Source of the DNA: an uncultured Collinsella sp.
Lineage (GTDB): Bacteria; Actinomycetota; Coriobacteriia; Coriobacteriales; Coriobacteriaceae
DNA length: 64,000 bases
Reading direction: 5' to 3'
Assembly: GCA_902496275.1 (NCBI GenBank)
Contig: CABVAC010000003.1
Span: 1-64,000, forward strand
Below the pieces are notes generated by a model. That model saw only the letters and a list, made by a program, of their open reading frames with translations. It did no database searches and had not been told where the DNA came from. Shown one piece after another: positions 34,330-42,413 of this stretch. The position numbers were made by a program, and so were the translations under genes. Each line of letters begins with the position of its first letter. Positions within the stretch are counted from its first letter, which is position 1.

Positions 34330-34386
34330 GTCTCAATCTGTAACACGAAGAGGCTGAAAACCCTCCTTATAGTTACAGATTGAGAC
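34330..34386. repeat. TCTCAATCTGTAAC palindrome, unit 1
   Basis: Perfect 15-base arms at 34330-34344 and 34372-34386 around a 27-base loop that contains GAAGAGGCTGAAAACC. Confidence 0.8.
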
Positions 34387-34410
34387 AATGCCAAGGGATG
34401 GCCGATAACA

Positions 34411-34465
34411 TCTCGATCTGTAACACGAAGAGGCTGAAAACCGTTCTAGCTGTTACAGAATGAGA
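34411..34465. repeat. TCTCGATCTGTAACA palindrome, unit 2
   Basis: Arms 34411-34425 and 34451-34465 with two mismatches. The left 20 bases of its loop are the same as in unit 1. Confidence 0.8.
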
Positions 34466-34490
34466 CGTAAGCTGGGGTCTCTGCGTAATA

Positions 34491-34545
34491 TCTCGATTTG
34501 TAACAGATAGGGGAGAAAAAATTCTCTAGATGTTACAGATCGAGA
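34491..34545. repeat. TCTCGATTTGTAACA palindrome, unit 3
   Basis: Arms 34491-34505 and 34531-34545 with one mismatch. The loop differs and is itself a short palindrome (GAGAAAAAATTCTC). Confidence 0.78.
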
Positions 34546-34577
34546 TAAAGGCCGGACTGGTCCCAGTCATCCTGGTC

Positions 34578-34721
34578 GAGCGTGGCTTATCGGACATACG
34601 AGCGTGGTTAATCTCCCGCTTAGTGAATGAGCGTGGATAATCTCCCACTTTGGGCCCAGTGGCACGCCAAAAGTGGGAGATTATCCACGCTCGATTTCAA
34701 ACGGGAGATAATCCACGCTCG
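34578..34721. repeat. Nested GAGCGTGG...CCACGCTC palindromes
   Basis: An inner perfect 23-base pair (34629-34651 with 34670-34692) sits within an outer, similar imperfect pair (34599-34621 with 34699-34721). A further lone half CGAGCGTGG starts at 34578. All halves share GTGG-n-TAATCTCCC. The following stretch to 34935 has no gene I can support. Confidence 0.8.
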
Positions 34722-34935
34722 AATCTGTCTGGGAAGCCCGATCTCGACCTATATATAGGTGCAAATGAGTCGTTATCGAAGTAATATTCTGCAGGCTCAC
34801 TCCACTACGCCAAAGTGTTCCCTCGGAAAATGTCACCGCTATATGCAAATTCACCGTCCTTCATATCTAAACTCAACAAAACCGCAGGTCAAAAGCATAT
34901 AGATACGCCCGGCACCGTGTATCTAGAGGTTTTCG

Positions 34936-34965
34936 TTGACAGCCCCCAAGGTGGCATCGTATTAT
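34936..34965 (+). promoter_or_regulatory. Promoter of the tRNA-Tyr-Thr-Met-tuf unit
   Basis: TTGACA (34936-34941), 18-base spacer, TATTAT (34960-34965). The 18 bases GAGGTTTTCGTTGACAGC around the -35 are repeated exactly in the rpmG promoter at 36768. Confidence 0.85.
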
Positions 34966-35027
34966 CTTCTTCGTTCGCGGGGGCGGCGGTCCAAAAGACC
35001 AAAGGACCTGCGGATACTTGAACGATT

Positions 35028-35109
35028 GGGAGTTTGCCCGAGTGGTTAATGGGGACGGGCTGTAAACCCGTTGGCTCTGCCTACATAGGTTCGAATCCTA
35101 TAGCTCCCA
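35028..35109 (+). tRNA. tRNA-Tyr (anticodon GTA)
   Basis: An 82-base long-variable-arm tRNA. GGGAGTT pairs with AGCTCCC, anticodon loop CTGTAAA gives GTA. CCA is not encoded (CCG follows), unlike the neighbouring tRNAs. Confidence 0.93.
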
Positions 35110-35119
35110 CCCGTCAAGT

Positions 35120-35195
35120 GCCTGTATAGCTCAGTCGGTAGAGCACTTCGTTGGTAACGAAGAGGTCACCAGTTCAAGTCTGGTTGCAGGCTCCA
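35120..35195 (+). tRNA. tRNA-Thr (anticodon GGT)
   Basis: 76 bases with encoded CCA. GCCTGTA pairs with TGCAGGC, with one G-T pair, and loop TTGGTAA gives GGT. Confidence 0.95.
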
Positions 35196-35198
35196 TCC

Positions 35199-35275
35199 GG
35201 CGGTGTAGCTCAGTTGGTTAGAGCACACGGTTCATACCCGTGGCGTCACTGGTTCGAATCCAGTCACCGCTACCA
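35199..35275 (+). tRNA. tRNA-Met (anticodon CAT)
   Basis: 77 bases with encoded CCA. Loop TTCATAC gives CAT. The first acceptor pair is G-T, not the C-A mismatch of initiator tRNA, so it is an elongator Met tRNA or, less likely, the lysidine-modified Ile tRNA. Confidence 0.9.
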
Positions 35276-35286
35276 TAGGTAACACG

Positions 35287-35317
35287 GTGGCTTCTCAATA
35301 GTATGTTGAGAGGCCAC
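35287..35317 (+). other. Hairpin between tRNA-Met and tuf
   Basis: GTGGCTTCTCAA (35287-35298) pairs with TTGAGAGGCCAC (35306-35317) around 7 bases, without a T-tract. It could be a processing site that separates tRNAs from tuf mRNA. Confidence 0.6.
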
Positions 35318-35371
35318 TATGGTATAAAGGCAAAGTCCCGTCCGGGGACGACCTGTTTAGAGGAGGGCTTT

Positions 35372-36562
35372 ATGGCCAAAGAGAAGTTTGAGCGCACTAA
35401 GCCGCATGTTAACATCGGCACCATTGGTCACGTCGACCACGGCAAGACCACGCTGACCGCTGCCATCACCAAGGTTCTCTCCGAGACCGAGGGCTGCAAG
35501 GCTGACTTCACTGCGTTCGAGAACATCGACAAGGCTCCCGAGGAGCGCGAGCGTGGCATTACGATTTCCGTCTCCCACGTCGAGTACGAGACTGCTGCCC
35601 GTCACTACGCTCACGTTGACTGCCCGGGCCACGCTGACTACGTCAAGAACATGATCTCCGGTGCTGCTCAGATGGACGGCGCTATCCTGGTCATCGCCGC
35701 TACCGACGGCCCCATGGCTCAGACCCGCGAGCACATCCTGCTCGCCCGTCAGGTCGGTGTTCCCTACATCGTCGTCTTCCTGAACAAGTGCGACATGGTT
35801 GACGATGACGAGCTCATCGACCTCGTCGAGATGGAGACCCGTGAGCTCCTCTCCGAGTACGATTTCCCCGGCGACGACATCCCCGTCATCCGTGGTTCCG
35901 CTCTGGGCGCTCTCGAGGGCGACGCCAAGTGGATGGACGCCATCCGCGAGCTCATGAAGGCCGTCGACGAGTACATCCCGACGCCTGCTCGTAACAACGA
36001 CCTCCCCTTCCTGATGGCCGTTGAGGACGTTATGACCATCTCCGGCCGTGGTACCGTTGCTACCGGCCGTGTCGAGCGCGGTGAGCTCAAGCTCAACGAG
36101 CCCGTCGAGATCGTCGGCATCAAGGATACCCAGAACACCGTCGTTACCGGTATCGAGATGTTCCGTAAGTCCATGGACTTCTGCGAGGCTGGCGACAACG
36201 TCGGTCTGCTGCTCCGCGGCATCAAGCGCGAGGACATCGAGCGCGGTCAGGTTCTCTGCAAGCCCGGTTCGGTTACCCCGCACACCAAGTTCACCGGCGA
36301 GATCTACGTTCTGACCAAGGAGGAGGGCGGCCGTCACACCCCGTTCTTCGATGGTTATCGTCCTCAGTTCTACTTCCGTACCACCGACGTTACCGGTACG
36401 GTCAAGCTCCCCGAGGGCACCGAGATGGCTATGCCTGGTGACCACATCACCATCGAGGGCGACCTCATTCACCCGATCGCCATGGAGGAGGGCCTGCGCT
36501 TCGCTATCCGCGAGGGTGGCCACACCGTCGGTTCGGGCATCGTCTCCACGATCATTGAGTAA
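35372..36562 (+). CDS. tuf: Elongation factor Tu
   Basis: GTPase that brings aminoacyl-tRNA to the ribosome. The 396 aa protein has G1 GHVDHGKTT, switch GITI, DCPGHADYV, NKCDMVDD and the SGRGTVATGRVERG start of domain 2. Codon use is strongly biased to C- and T-ending optimal codons, as expected for high expression. AGAGGAGGG precedes ATG 35372. It follows three tRNAs without an obvious terminator between them, not the str operon (rpsL-rpsG-fusA). Confidence 0.97.
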   Translation: MAKEKFERTKPHVNIGTIGHVDHGKTTLTAAITKVLSETEGCKADFTAFENIDKAPEERERGITISVSHVEYETAARHYAHVDCPGHADYVKNMISGAAQMDGAILVIAATDGPMAQTREHILLARQVGVPYIVVFLNKCDMVDDDELIDLVEMETRELLSEYDFPGDDIPVIRGSALGALEGDAKWMDAIRELMKAVDEYIPTPARNNDLPFLMAVEDVMTISGRGTVATGRVERGELKLNEPVEIVGIKDTQNTVVTGIEMFRKSMDFCEAGDNVGLLLRGIKREDIERGQVLCKPGSVTPHTKFTGEIYVLTKEEGGRHTPFFDGYRPQFYFRTTDVTGTVKLPEGTEMAMPGDHITIEGDLIHPIAMEEGLRFAIREGGHTVGSGIVSTIIE

Positions 36563-36589
36563 ATTAACTCTCTGATATAGCTGACTTAG

Positions 36590-36624
36590 AGAACCCGGCA
36601 CTTATATGGGTGCCGGGTTCTTTT
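36590..36624 (+). terminator. tuf terminator
   Basis: AGAACCCGGCAC (36590-36601) and GTGCCGGGTTCT (36610-36621), then TTTC. Confidence 0.92.
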
Positions 36625-36767
36625 CTGCAATGGATATTGAGCCGTTGCTGGTGTCGAGAGGATCGATTAATGGTCCTGGGTGCACCGTCGATTAGATCTC
36701 GTTGGCTCCATTGATGTGTTCCAAATATGAATGGGTTCACCGAGAACCAATTGATTCGAGGTTTTCG

Positions 36768-36797
36768 TTGACAGCACTTACGTAGAGCTGATAAAGT
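36768..36797 (+). promoter_or_regulatory. Promoter of rpmG-tRNA-Trp-secE-nusG
   Basis: TTGACA (36768-36773), 18-base spacer, TAAAGT (36792-36797). It shares GAGGTTTTCGTTGACAGC with the tRNA-tuf promoter, pointing to a common recent origin or a common factor. Confidence 0.75.
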
Positions 36798-36842
36798 ATT
36801 AACTCGTGCCCGTACGGGGCGGAAATGAAAGGTTCAGGATAC

Positions 36843-36992
36843 ATGCGTACTCTAGTTACTCTTGCGTGCACTGAGTGCAAGCGCCGCAACTATACGACCA
36901 CCAAGAACAAGTCGACCATGCCTGATCGTATGGAGATCAAGAAGTATTGCCCCTGGTGCCGTCACCACACGCTGCACAAAGAGACTCGCTAG
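36843..36992 (+). CDS. rpmG: 50S ribosomal protein L33
   Basis: A 49 aa ribosomal protein: MRTLVTLACTECKRRNYTTT with a second CPWC, giving the two CxxC zinc-ribbon motifs of the zinc-binding L33 form. GAAAGG precedes the ATG. rpmG-secE-nusG is the standard bacterial order; tRNA-Trp is placed between them. Confidence 0.95.
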   Translation: MRTLVTLACTECKRRNYTTTKNKSTMPDRMEIKKYCPWCRHHTLHKETR

Positions 36993-37005
36993 TCTCTAGT
37001 CACAT

Positions 37006-37081
37006 ACGCCAGTAGTTCAATTGGTAGAGCATCGGTCTCCAAAACCGAGTGTTGAGGGTTCGAGTCCTTCCTGGCGTGCCA
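37006..37081 (+). tRNA. tRNA-Trp (anticodon CCA)
   Basis: 76 bases with encoded CCA end. ACGCCAG pairs with CTGGCGT, anticodon loop CTCCAAA gives CCA. Confidence 0.95.
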
Positions 37082-37090
37082 GTCATTATT

Positions 37091-37121
37091 CCGTAAGCTC
37101 CCAATTGGGGGCTTACGGTTT
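37091..37121 (+). terminator. Hairpin after tRNA-Trp
   Basis: CCGTAAGCTCCC (37091-37102) pairs with GGGGGCTTACGG (37107-37118), then TTTA. The weak T-tract would let some transcripts run into secE. Confidence 0.7.
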
Positions 37122-37157
37122 ACTCATGTATAAGCGCATTGCGCGGAGGTAACCCAA

Positions 37158-37496
37158 ATGGCCAACAAGAAGAACAAGAAGAAGGCTCAGCAGCAGGCGC
37201 CTGCCAACAACGCTGCCGCCAACTCCAAGGTTGAGGCCAAGAAGGCCGTTGCCAAGAAGAACGAGAAGGCTGCGAAGTCCAAGAAGAACGAGAAGCCTGG
37301 TTTCTTCGCCCGCACCAAGAAGTATTTCGCTTCGGTCAAGTCCGAGATGAAGCGTGTCACGTGGCCTGATAAGAAGGAGCTCGTGAACTACTCGGTCGTC
37401 GTTTGCGCTTTTCTGATCGTCGTCGGCGTCGTCATCGCTCTGCTCGATGCTGGCTTTGGCGAGGCTCTTGCTCTGTTCTCTGGATTGAGGGGCTAA
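37158..37496 (+). CDS. secE: Preprotein translocase subunit SecE
   Basis: Clamp subunit of the SecYEG channel. The 112 aa protein has a Lys/Ala/Asn-rich cytosolic extension (1-46), the conserved FFARTKKYFASVKSEMKRVTWPD amphipathic segment in two parts around 50-70, and one membrane helix (about 78-97). GCGGAGGTAA precedes the ATG. nusG starts 3 bases after it. Confidence 0.94.
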   Translation: MANKKNKKKAQQQAPANNAAANSKVEAKKAVAKKNEKAAKSKKNEKPGFFARTKKYFASVKSEMKRVTWPDKKELVNYSVVVCAFLIVVGVVIALLDAGFGEALALFSGLRG

Positions 37497-37499
37497 ACC

Positions 37500-38036
37500 A
37501 TGTCTAAGCGTTGGTACGTCGTTCACACTTACTCTGGATACGAGAACCGCGTTAAGTCCGATCTCGAGCATCGCATCGAGACTATGGGCATGCAGGACCG
37601 TATCTTTGATATCGAGATTCCTATGGAGCGTGTCACCGAGATTAAAGAGGGTGGCAAGCGTGAGACCAAGGATTCCAAGATCTTCCCGGGTTATGTCCTG
37701 GTCCGCATGGAGATGGATGACGATGCTTGGACGTGTGTTCGTAACACGCCTGGCGTCACCGGTTTCCTGGGCGGCAACGGCAAGCCCGCTCCGCTTTCCC
37801 GCGACGAGTACAACAAGATGACTCGTCGTCCCGGTAAGGGCGATTCGCCCAAGCGCACTTCGGTTGATATTCAGGTCGGCACGTCCGTCCGCGTCACCGA
37901 TGGCCCGCTTACCGACTTTGATGGCAAGGTCTCCGAGGTTAACACCGAGGCTGGCAAGCTCAAGGTCACGCTGATGATCTTTGGCCGCGAGACGCCGGTC
38001 GAGCTCGACTTTAACCAGGTCGCTGTCATCGCTTAA
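37500..38036 (+). CDS. nusG: Transcription antitermination factor NusG
   Basis: Binds RNA polymerase and couples it to Rho or the ribosome. The 178 aa protein has the NGN domain (RWYVVHTYSGYENRVKSDL at the start; KIFPGYVLVRM near 61) and a C-terminal KOW domain (VGTSVRVTDGPLTDFDGKV near 124). Confidence 0.95.
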   Translation: MSKRWYVVHTYSGYENRVKSDLEHRIETMGMQDRIFDIEIPMERVTEIKEGGKRETKDSKIFPGYVLVRMEMDDDAWTCVRNTPGVTGFLGGNGKPAPLSRDEYNKMTRRPGKGDSPKRTSVDIQVGTSVRVTDGPLTDFDGKVSEVNTEAGKLKVTLMIFGRETPVELDFNQVAVIA

Positions 38037-38156
38037 GTTTTCGTCCGTTCGCGCGAGCGTGCTTCTTCTGTGACTGCTCATCTCAGGAGTGCTTCTAACA
38101 CGTGCGTGCTTACGATATAGCAAGTACTTCACACTCGTGATTCGAAAGGAATGACC

Positions 38157-38585
38157 ATGGCTGAGAAGAAGGTTGCCAACGTCATTAAGCTCCAGATTCC
38201 TGCTGGTGCCGCTAACCCCGCTCCTCCCGTCGGCCCCGCCCTGGGCGCAGCTGGCGTGAACATCATGCAGTTCTGCCAGGCCTTTAACGCCGAGACGCAG
38301 GACAAGAAGGGCGACATCATCCCCGTTGAGATCTCTGTCTACGAGGACAAGTCCTTCTCCTTCATCACCAAGACCCCGCCGGCGGCTCACCTCATCAAGA
38401 AGGAGCTGAACCTCAAGTCTGGTTCCGCTAAGCCGCAGGCCGACAAGGTTGGTCAGCTCTCCCAGGAGCAGCTCACCAAGATCGCCGAGATCAAGATGCC
38501 GGACCTCAATGCCAACGACATTGACGCCGCCAAGAAGATCATCGCCGGTACCGCCCGCTCCATGGGCGTCACCATCGCTGAGTAG
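38157..38585 (+). CDS. rplK: 50S ribosomal protein L11
   Basis: Part of the L12 stalk base. The 142 aa protein has KLQIPAGAANPAPPVGPALG and the C-terminal GTARSMGVTI. Two in-frame ATGs occur; 38157 is chosen since CGAAAGGA abuts the first (38151) with no spacing. A 114-base gap separates it from nusG. Confidence 0.95.
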   Translation: MAEKKVANVIKLQIPAGAANPAPPVGPALGAAGVNIMQFCQAFNAETQDKKGDIIPVEISVYEDKSFSFITKTPPAAHLIKKELNLKSGSAKPQADKVGQLSQEQLTKIAEIKMPDLNANDIDAAKKIIAGTARSMGVTIAE

Positions 38586-38702
38586 CGATTTCTTTAGGTA
38601 ATGACGGGTGCTCCGACCGGGGCGCCCGTTATATGTGTGCAATAGGGCACACGATACGATGTGGGAGGGCTCACGCCCGTTTAACCACAGGAGGTAATGC
38701 AC

Positions 38703-39410
38703 ATGGCTAAGCATGGTAAGAGCTATAACGCCGCTGCCGAGAAGATCGACCGCGCCACGCTCTACACCCCCCTTCAGGCTGCCAAGCTCATCAAGGAGCT
38801 CGACACCGCCAAGTTCGACGAGACCGTCGAGGCCCACTTCCGTCTGGGCATCGATACTCGTAAGGCTGACCAGAACATCCGTGGTTCCATCTCCCTGCCC
38901 CACGGCACCGGCAAGACCGTTCGTGTTGCCGTCTTCGCCGAGGGCGAGAAGGCCCGCGAGGCCGAGGCTGCCGGCGCCGACATCATCGGTTCCGACGAGC
39001 TCGTCGCCCAGATCCAGAAGGGCGAGATCAATTTCGACGCCGCTATCGCTACGCCGAACATGATGGCCAAGGTTGGCCGCATCGGTAAGATCCTTGGTCC
39101 CCGTGGCCTTATGCCGAACCCCAAGCTCGGCACCGTGACCATGGACGTCGCCAAGATGGTCTCCGAGCTCAAGGCCGGCCGCGTTGAGTACCGCGCCGAC
39201 CGTTACGGCATCTGCCACGTGCCCCTGGGCAAGAAGTCCTTCTCTGAGCAGCAGCTCGTCGAGAACTACGCTGCCCTGTACACCGAGATTCTGCGCGTCA
39301 AGCCCTCTTCTGCTAAGGGTAAGTACGTCAAGTCCATCTCCGTGTCTTCCACCATGGGCCCTGGCGTCAAGGTCGATCCCGCTGTCCAGCGTGACTTCCT
39401 GGCTGAGTAA
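38703..39410 (+). CDS. rplA: 50S ribosomal protein L1
   Basis: Ribosomal protein of the L1 stalk and, in many bacteria, translational repressor of rplKA. The 235 aa protein shows GTGKTVRVAVFAEG and GRIGKILGPRGLMPNPKLGT. ATG 38703 has good spacing to AGGAGG; ATG 38697 is too close. rplJ, normally next, is 24 kb away. Confidence 0.95.
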   Translation: MAKHGKSYNAAAEKIDRATLYTPLQAAKLIKELDTAKFDETVEAHFRLGIDTRKADQNIRGSISLPHGTGKTVRVAVFAEGEKAREAEAAGADIIGSDELVAQIQKGEINFDAAIATPNMMAKVGRIGKILGPRGLMPNPKLGTVTMDVAKMVSELKAGRVEYRADRYGICHVPLGKKSFSEQQLVENYAALYTEILRVKPSSAKGKYVKSISVSSTMGPGVKVDPAVQRDFLAE

Positions 39411-39448
39411 CTAACAGTTACTGCCTGAGCAAAGCAAGCATTGCTAGA

Positions 39449-39487
39449 GAAACCCGGTTCTGCCTCGTGCAGGACCGGGTTTCTTGC
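39449..39487 (+). terminator. rplKA terminator
   Basis: GAAACCCGGTTCTGC (39449-39463) pairs with GCAGGACCGGGTTTC (39469-39483), with one G-T/A mismatch zone, then TTG. It marks the end of the ribosomal block. Confidence 0.85.
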
Positions 39488-39493
39488 TACCGC

Positions 39494-39540
39494 GCCCAAA
39501 CCACCACAAAGGGGACAGGCACCTTTGTGGTGGTTTGGGC
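39494..39540. repeat. GGGACAGG palindrome, copy 3
   Basis: Perfect 19-base arms 39494-39512 and 39522-39540 around a 9-base loop GGACAGGCA. It lies 7 bases past the rplA terminator, not at a stop codon. Spacer 39541-39695 holds nothing I can name. Confidence 0.85.
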
Positions 39541-39695
39541 ACTTAGACGTCAATGTTATGGCATCGCAGCGAGCCGGTTCCAAGTGCCCCAGGTCGCCCC
39601 GAAAGAGGAGCGATGCGTACTTTGGTATGCGAGCGACGGCTTGAGGGGCGAGATGGGGTGCTTGGGGCCGGCGCAGCGTCAAGCCTTAAAAGTGG

Positions 39696-40406
39696 TTACC
39701 AGGGTGTTCTGGCGGTTGAGGATTCGATTGCCTCGTGGCGCTTGAGCTCGCGGCGCATGGTTTGCGAATTGAGCCAGGCTGCCTGCCATCCACGGATGGG
39801 GTAGCGCGCCTCGTCCAGCTCAAACTGCGTATAGCCGCAGGCGTTGATGATCGTTGTCCCGCACGTGTGTTGCCGCTCGCGCTGAAAATCTGGACCATAG
39901 CTTTGATGCACATGTCCGTGCACCATGTAGTCGGGGCTCCAGGACTCAACCGCTGTGTTAAAGCAGTCGAATCCCCGATGCGGCAGATCATCCAAGTCGC
40001 CCATGCCGGCGGCGGGCGCGTGAGTGAGCAGGATGTCGCAGCCGCCGACCATCCTCACTTTGCGGGAGAGCTTGCGCATGCGCTTGGTCATCTCGCGCTC
40101 GGTATACATGTTGGCACCGTCTCGGTAGCGCATGGAGCCGCCAAGCCCCGCAATGCGGACGCCTCGATACACGTACACGGTGTCTTCGACGCAGATACAG
40201 CCGCCCGGTGCATGACGTGCGTAGCGGTCATCGTGATTGCCACGCACGTAGATGAGCGGTTTGTTGATGACCGTGACCAAAAACTCAAGATAGTCCGGGT
40301 CCAGATCGCCAGCTGACAAAATCAGGTCAACACCTTCAAAGCGTTCCTTGCGAAAACACTCCCAAAGGCATCGTTCTTCGGTATCGGCTACGGCAAGTAT
40401 TTTCAT
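39696..40406 (-). CDS. Metallophosphoesterase
   Basis: A cytosolic calcineurin-like phosphoesterase of 236 aa. The metal motifs are SAGDLDPDYLEFL near 31, YVRGNHDDRYARH near 53, THAP near 128 and MVHGHVHQS near 160. The first motif starts ADTE rather than DxH, an altered site. Substrate unknown. Its start overlaps the stop of the upstream BMP-domain gene (ATGA), so the two are translationally coupled and perhaps functionally linked. Confidence 0.8.
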   Translation of the reverse strand: MKILAVADTEERCLWECFRKERFEGVDLILSAGDLDPDYLEFLVTVINKPLIYVRGNHDDRYARHAPGGCICVEDTVYVYRGVRIAGLGGSMRYRDGANMYTEREMTKRMRKLSRKVRMVGGCDILLTHAPAAGMGDLDDLPHRGFDCFNTAVESWSPDYMVHGHVHQSYGPDFQRERQHTCGTTIINACGYTQFELDEARYPIRGWQAAWLNSQTMRRELKRHEAIESSTARTPW

Positions 40407-42319
40407 AGGGCGTGGACTTTCGGCTCATCGTTGGGTTGCGGAATGGCACCTACCACGTTGTCGGCCAGCCAGTCCATCTCGACGATTTGTGTGCTCGGCA
40501 GTGGAGGAAAGCCCTCGATCTGCACCACGCCGTCTTGGCTATGGAGTTCGCCGCCAAATGGATTGATGGAGCCCTCGACGATGCCATTGCGGAGCAGCTG
40601 CACGAGCTTGCGCGTCTGATAGGGCAGGCCCGGAGCGTAGCGAATGTCGATGACGCCCGAGCTCATGCCATACCAGTAATTGACGGCGCGAACCTGGCTG
40701 TCGTCGCTGGTCTCGTCCCACGTGCCATGCAGCAAGCTGCGCACGATAAGCTCGTAGTATCGACCCCAGTTCCATACCGGCATGGCAATGCCGGTAACCT
40801 TGCCATCGACCAGGCGGTGGAGTCCGTAGGCCGTAGGGTCTTCGAGCGACTTTGACATGTCAGCGCCGGTCATGACGCTCACGCCTTCGCGGCACATGGC
40901 CTCGGCAAGACCGCCGGCGGGCACATCGCCCCAGGTGAGGATTACCTGCGCGCGGGGATCGAGCAACGAGGCGCCAATCGCAAAGGCGTTGATTTCGCTG
41001 AGTGCGCCCGAGGCGAAGACCGATGCGTGGTAACCAATGCGATGGTTGTCCGCCATGCTGGCGGCAAGGGCGCCCAGCAGGAACTTGGCCTCGTACATCT
41101 TGCCAAAGTACGAACGCACGCTTTGGTGGGGAAGGCCGATGGAGCAGTTGAGGAATCGCACCTGGGGATACTCAACGGCGGCCCTGAGCGTATATTCCAT
41201 CAGGCGGTGTGAAGTCGAGAAGATGGCCTTCGCCCCGTGCTTGACGGCGGTCTCCACGGCGGCGTAGAACACGTCCGGATCGTGACAGTCCTCGAACGCC
41301 TCGGTGCGCACGATGCCACCAAAGTGCTCGTCGAGATACTGACGCCCTTGGTCGTGCAGACTGTCCCAGCTCGACGTCGCACAGGGGAATTCATGGATAA
41401 AGGCGATGCGCAGAGGGTTAGCCGCCGAATAAACGGTCTTGCCCATAAAGAAGTTGAACACGCCGGAGGTGGACTTGGAGGGTGACTCCTCCTCATCGAC
41501 GCTCGGTGCCTCGACAAGATCGACCTTCTCCTCATCACTTTTGCCGGCAATGACCAGCTCGCGCCAAATCTTGCACAGGCGGTTTACGACGATATCCGTC
41601 GGCGTGTCCAGCAGACGGTCTTGGTTGTACACGTTGAGGTATACGAGCATTGCGTCGGCGGGAGTAATATCCAGATGGTCGCCGCCGGCGCGCAGGTAGG
41701 CGCGCTTAAAGAGCAAGAAGGTGTGGCGCAGGTAGTCGACCTTTTTCTGCGGCCATTTTTCGATAAGGTTCTGACCGAGCATCTTGGCGAGTGTCTCGTA
41801 GCTTCCCTCGCGCGAGAACTCGATCTCGTATAGGGGACAGACGCGCCAAAACGCGCAGAACTCGCCGTACAGGCGGCTTTCGACGGAATCCCATTTGCCG
41901 GGGTAGAGACGGGTGACCTTGGCCGAAACCGTTGGGGCATCCAGGAATTTGAGGACGCTGACGCGCTTGTTGCCCTCTTGGACATAGAACCGATGCATGA
42001 ACTCGGTGACGATGATGGGGTCGCGATAGCCCTCGGTCACCTGGATGTCGTAGAGGTTGGACCACTTGCGGGCGAACTCGGTGCTAAATGGCAACAGGGG
42101 CATAAAGTTGCACGAAAAGGCAGACTGACGGCCCTTGGTAACCGTGCCGACGACCATTTCGAGCGGAATGTCCCTCAGGCCGACGCTCTCTCGCTGACCC
42201 AAGGGGAGCTGGGCAACGAGGCTGTCGAGGTCCGTAAGGTACGGGTGCTCGCTTTGGCTGATGGCGCGACGACGTCCCTGCTCGCCGCGCTTGCGTGCTT
42301 GACGATAGGCCTCTTCCAT
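40403..42319 (-). CDS. ParB-like domain fused to a BMP/PnrA-type binding domain
   Basis: A 638 aa protein with no signal peptide or lipobox. Residues about 50-110 resemble a ParB/sulfiredoxin-type fold (RDPIIVTEFMHRFYVQEGNKRVSVLKFL, split here by register), followed by a helical region to about 275. From about 300 it matches the BMP family of nucleoside-binding ABC receptors (RIAFIHEF, SSWDSLHDQGR, FGKMYEAKFLLGALA, NRIGYHASVF-like). BMP proteins are normally exported lipoproteins, so a cytosolic version would sense rather than import. GGGAG precedes the ATG. Confidence 0.7.
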   Translation of the reverse strand: MEEAYRQARKRGEQGRRRAISQSEHPYLTDLDSLVAQLPLGQRESVGLRDIPLEMVVGTVTKGRQSAFSCNFMPLLPFSTEFARKWSNLYDIQVTEGYRDPIIVTEFMHRFYVQEGNKRVSVLKFLDAPTVSAKVTRLYPGKWDSVESRLYGEFCAFWRVCPLYEIEFSREGSYETLAKMLGQNLIEKWPQKKVDYLRHTFLLFKRAYLRAGGDHLDITPADAMLVYLNVYNQDRLLDTPTDIVVNRLCKIWRELVIAGKSDEEKVDLVEAPSVDEEESPSKSTSGVFNFFMGKTVYSAANPLRIAFIHEFPCATSSWDSLHDQGRQYLDEHFGGIVRTEAFEDCHDPDVFYAAVETAVKHGAKAIFSTSHRLMEYTLRAAVEYPQVRFLNCSIGLPHQSVRSYFGKMYEAKFLLGALAASMADNHRIGYHASVFASGALSEINAFAIGASLLDPRAQVILTWGDVPAGGLAEAMCREGVSVMTGADMSKSLEDPTAYGLHRLVDGKVTGIAMPVWNWGRYYELIVRSLLHGTWDETSDDSQVRAVNYWYGMSSGVIDIRYAPGLPYQTRKLVQLLRNGIVEGSINPFGGELHSQDGVVQIEGFPPLPSTQIVEMDWLADNVVGAIPQPNDEPKVHAL

Positions 42320-42376
42320 GGTGTCTACTCCCTTAGTCGTTTAAACAACGATATGAACCATGGTACCACGATGCGA

Positions 42377-42413
42377 AAGCACCACAAAGGTGCCTGTCCC
42401 CTTTGTGGTGGTT
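42377..42413 (-). repeat. GGGACAGG palindrome, copy 4
   Basis: In mscS orientation AACCACCACAAAGG (42413-42400) pairs with CCTTTGTGGTGCTT (42390-42377), one mismatch, with GGACAGGCA in the loop. It begins on the base after the mscS TAA stop. Confidence 0.82.

Noticed and set aside
34330..34721. CRISPR array
   Set aside because: Units are palindromic with unequal spacing and partly identical loops; no direct repeats with unique spacers and no cas genes.
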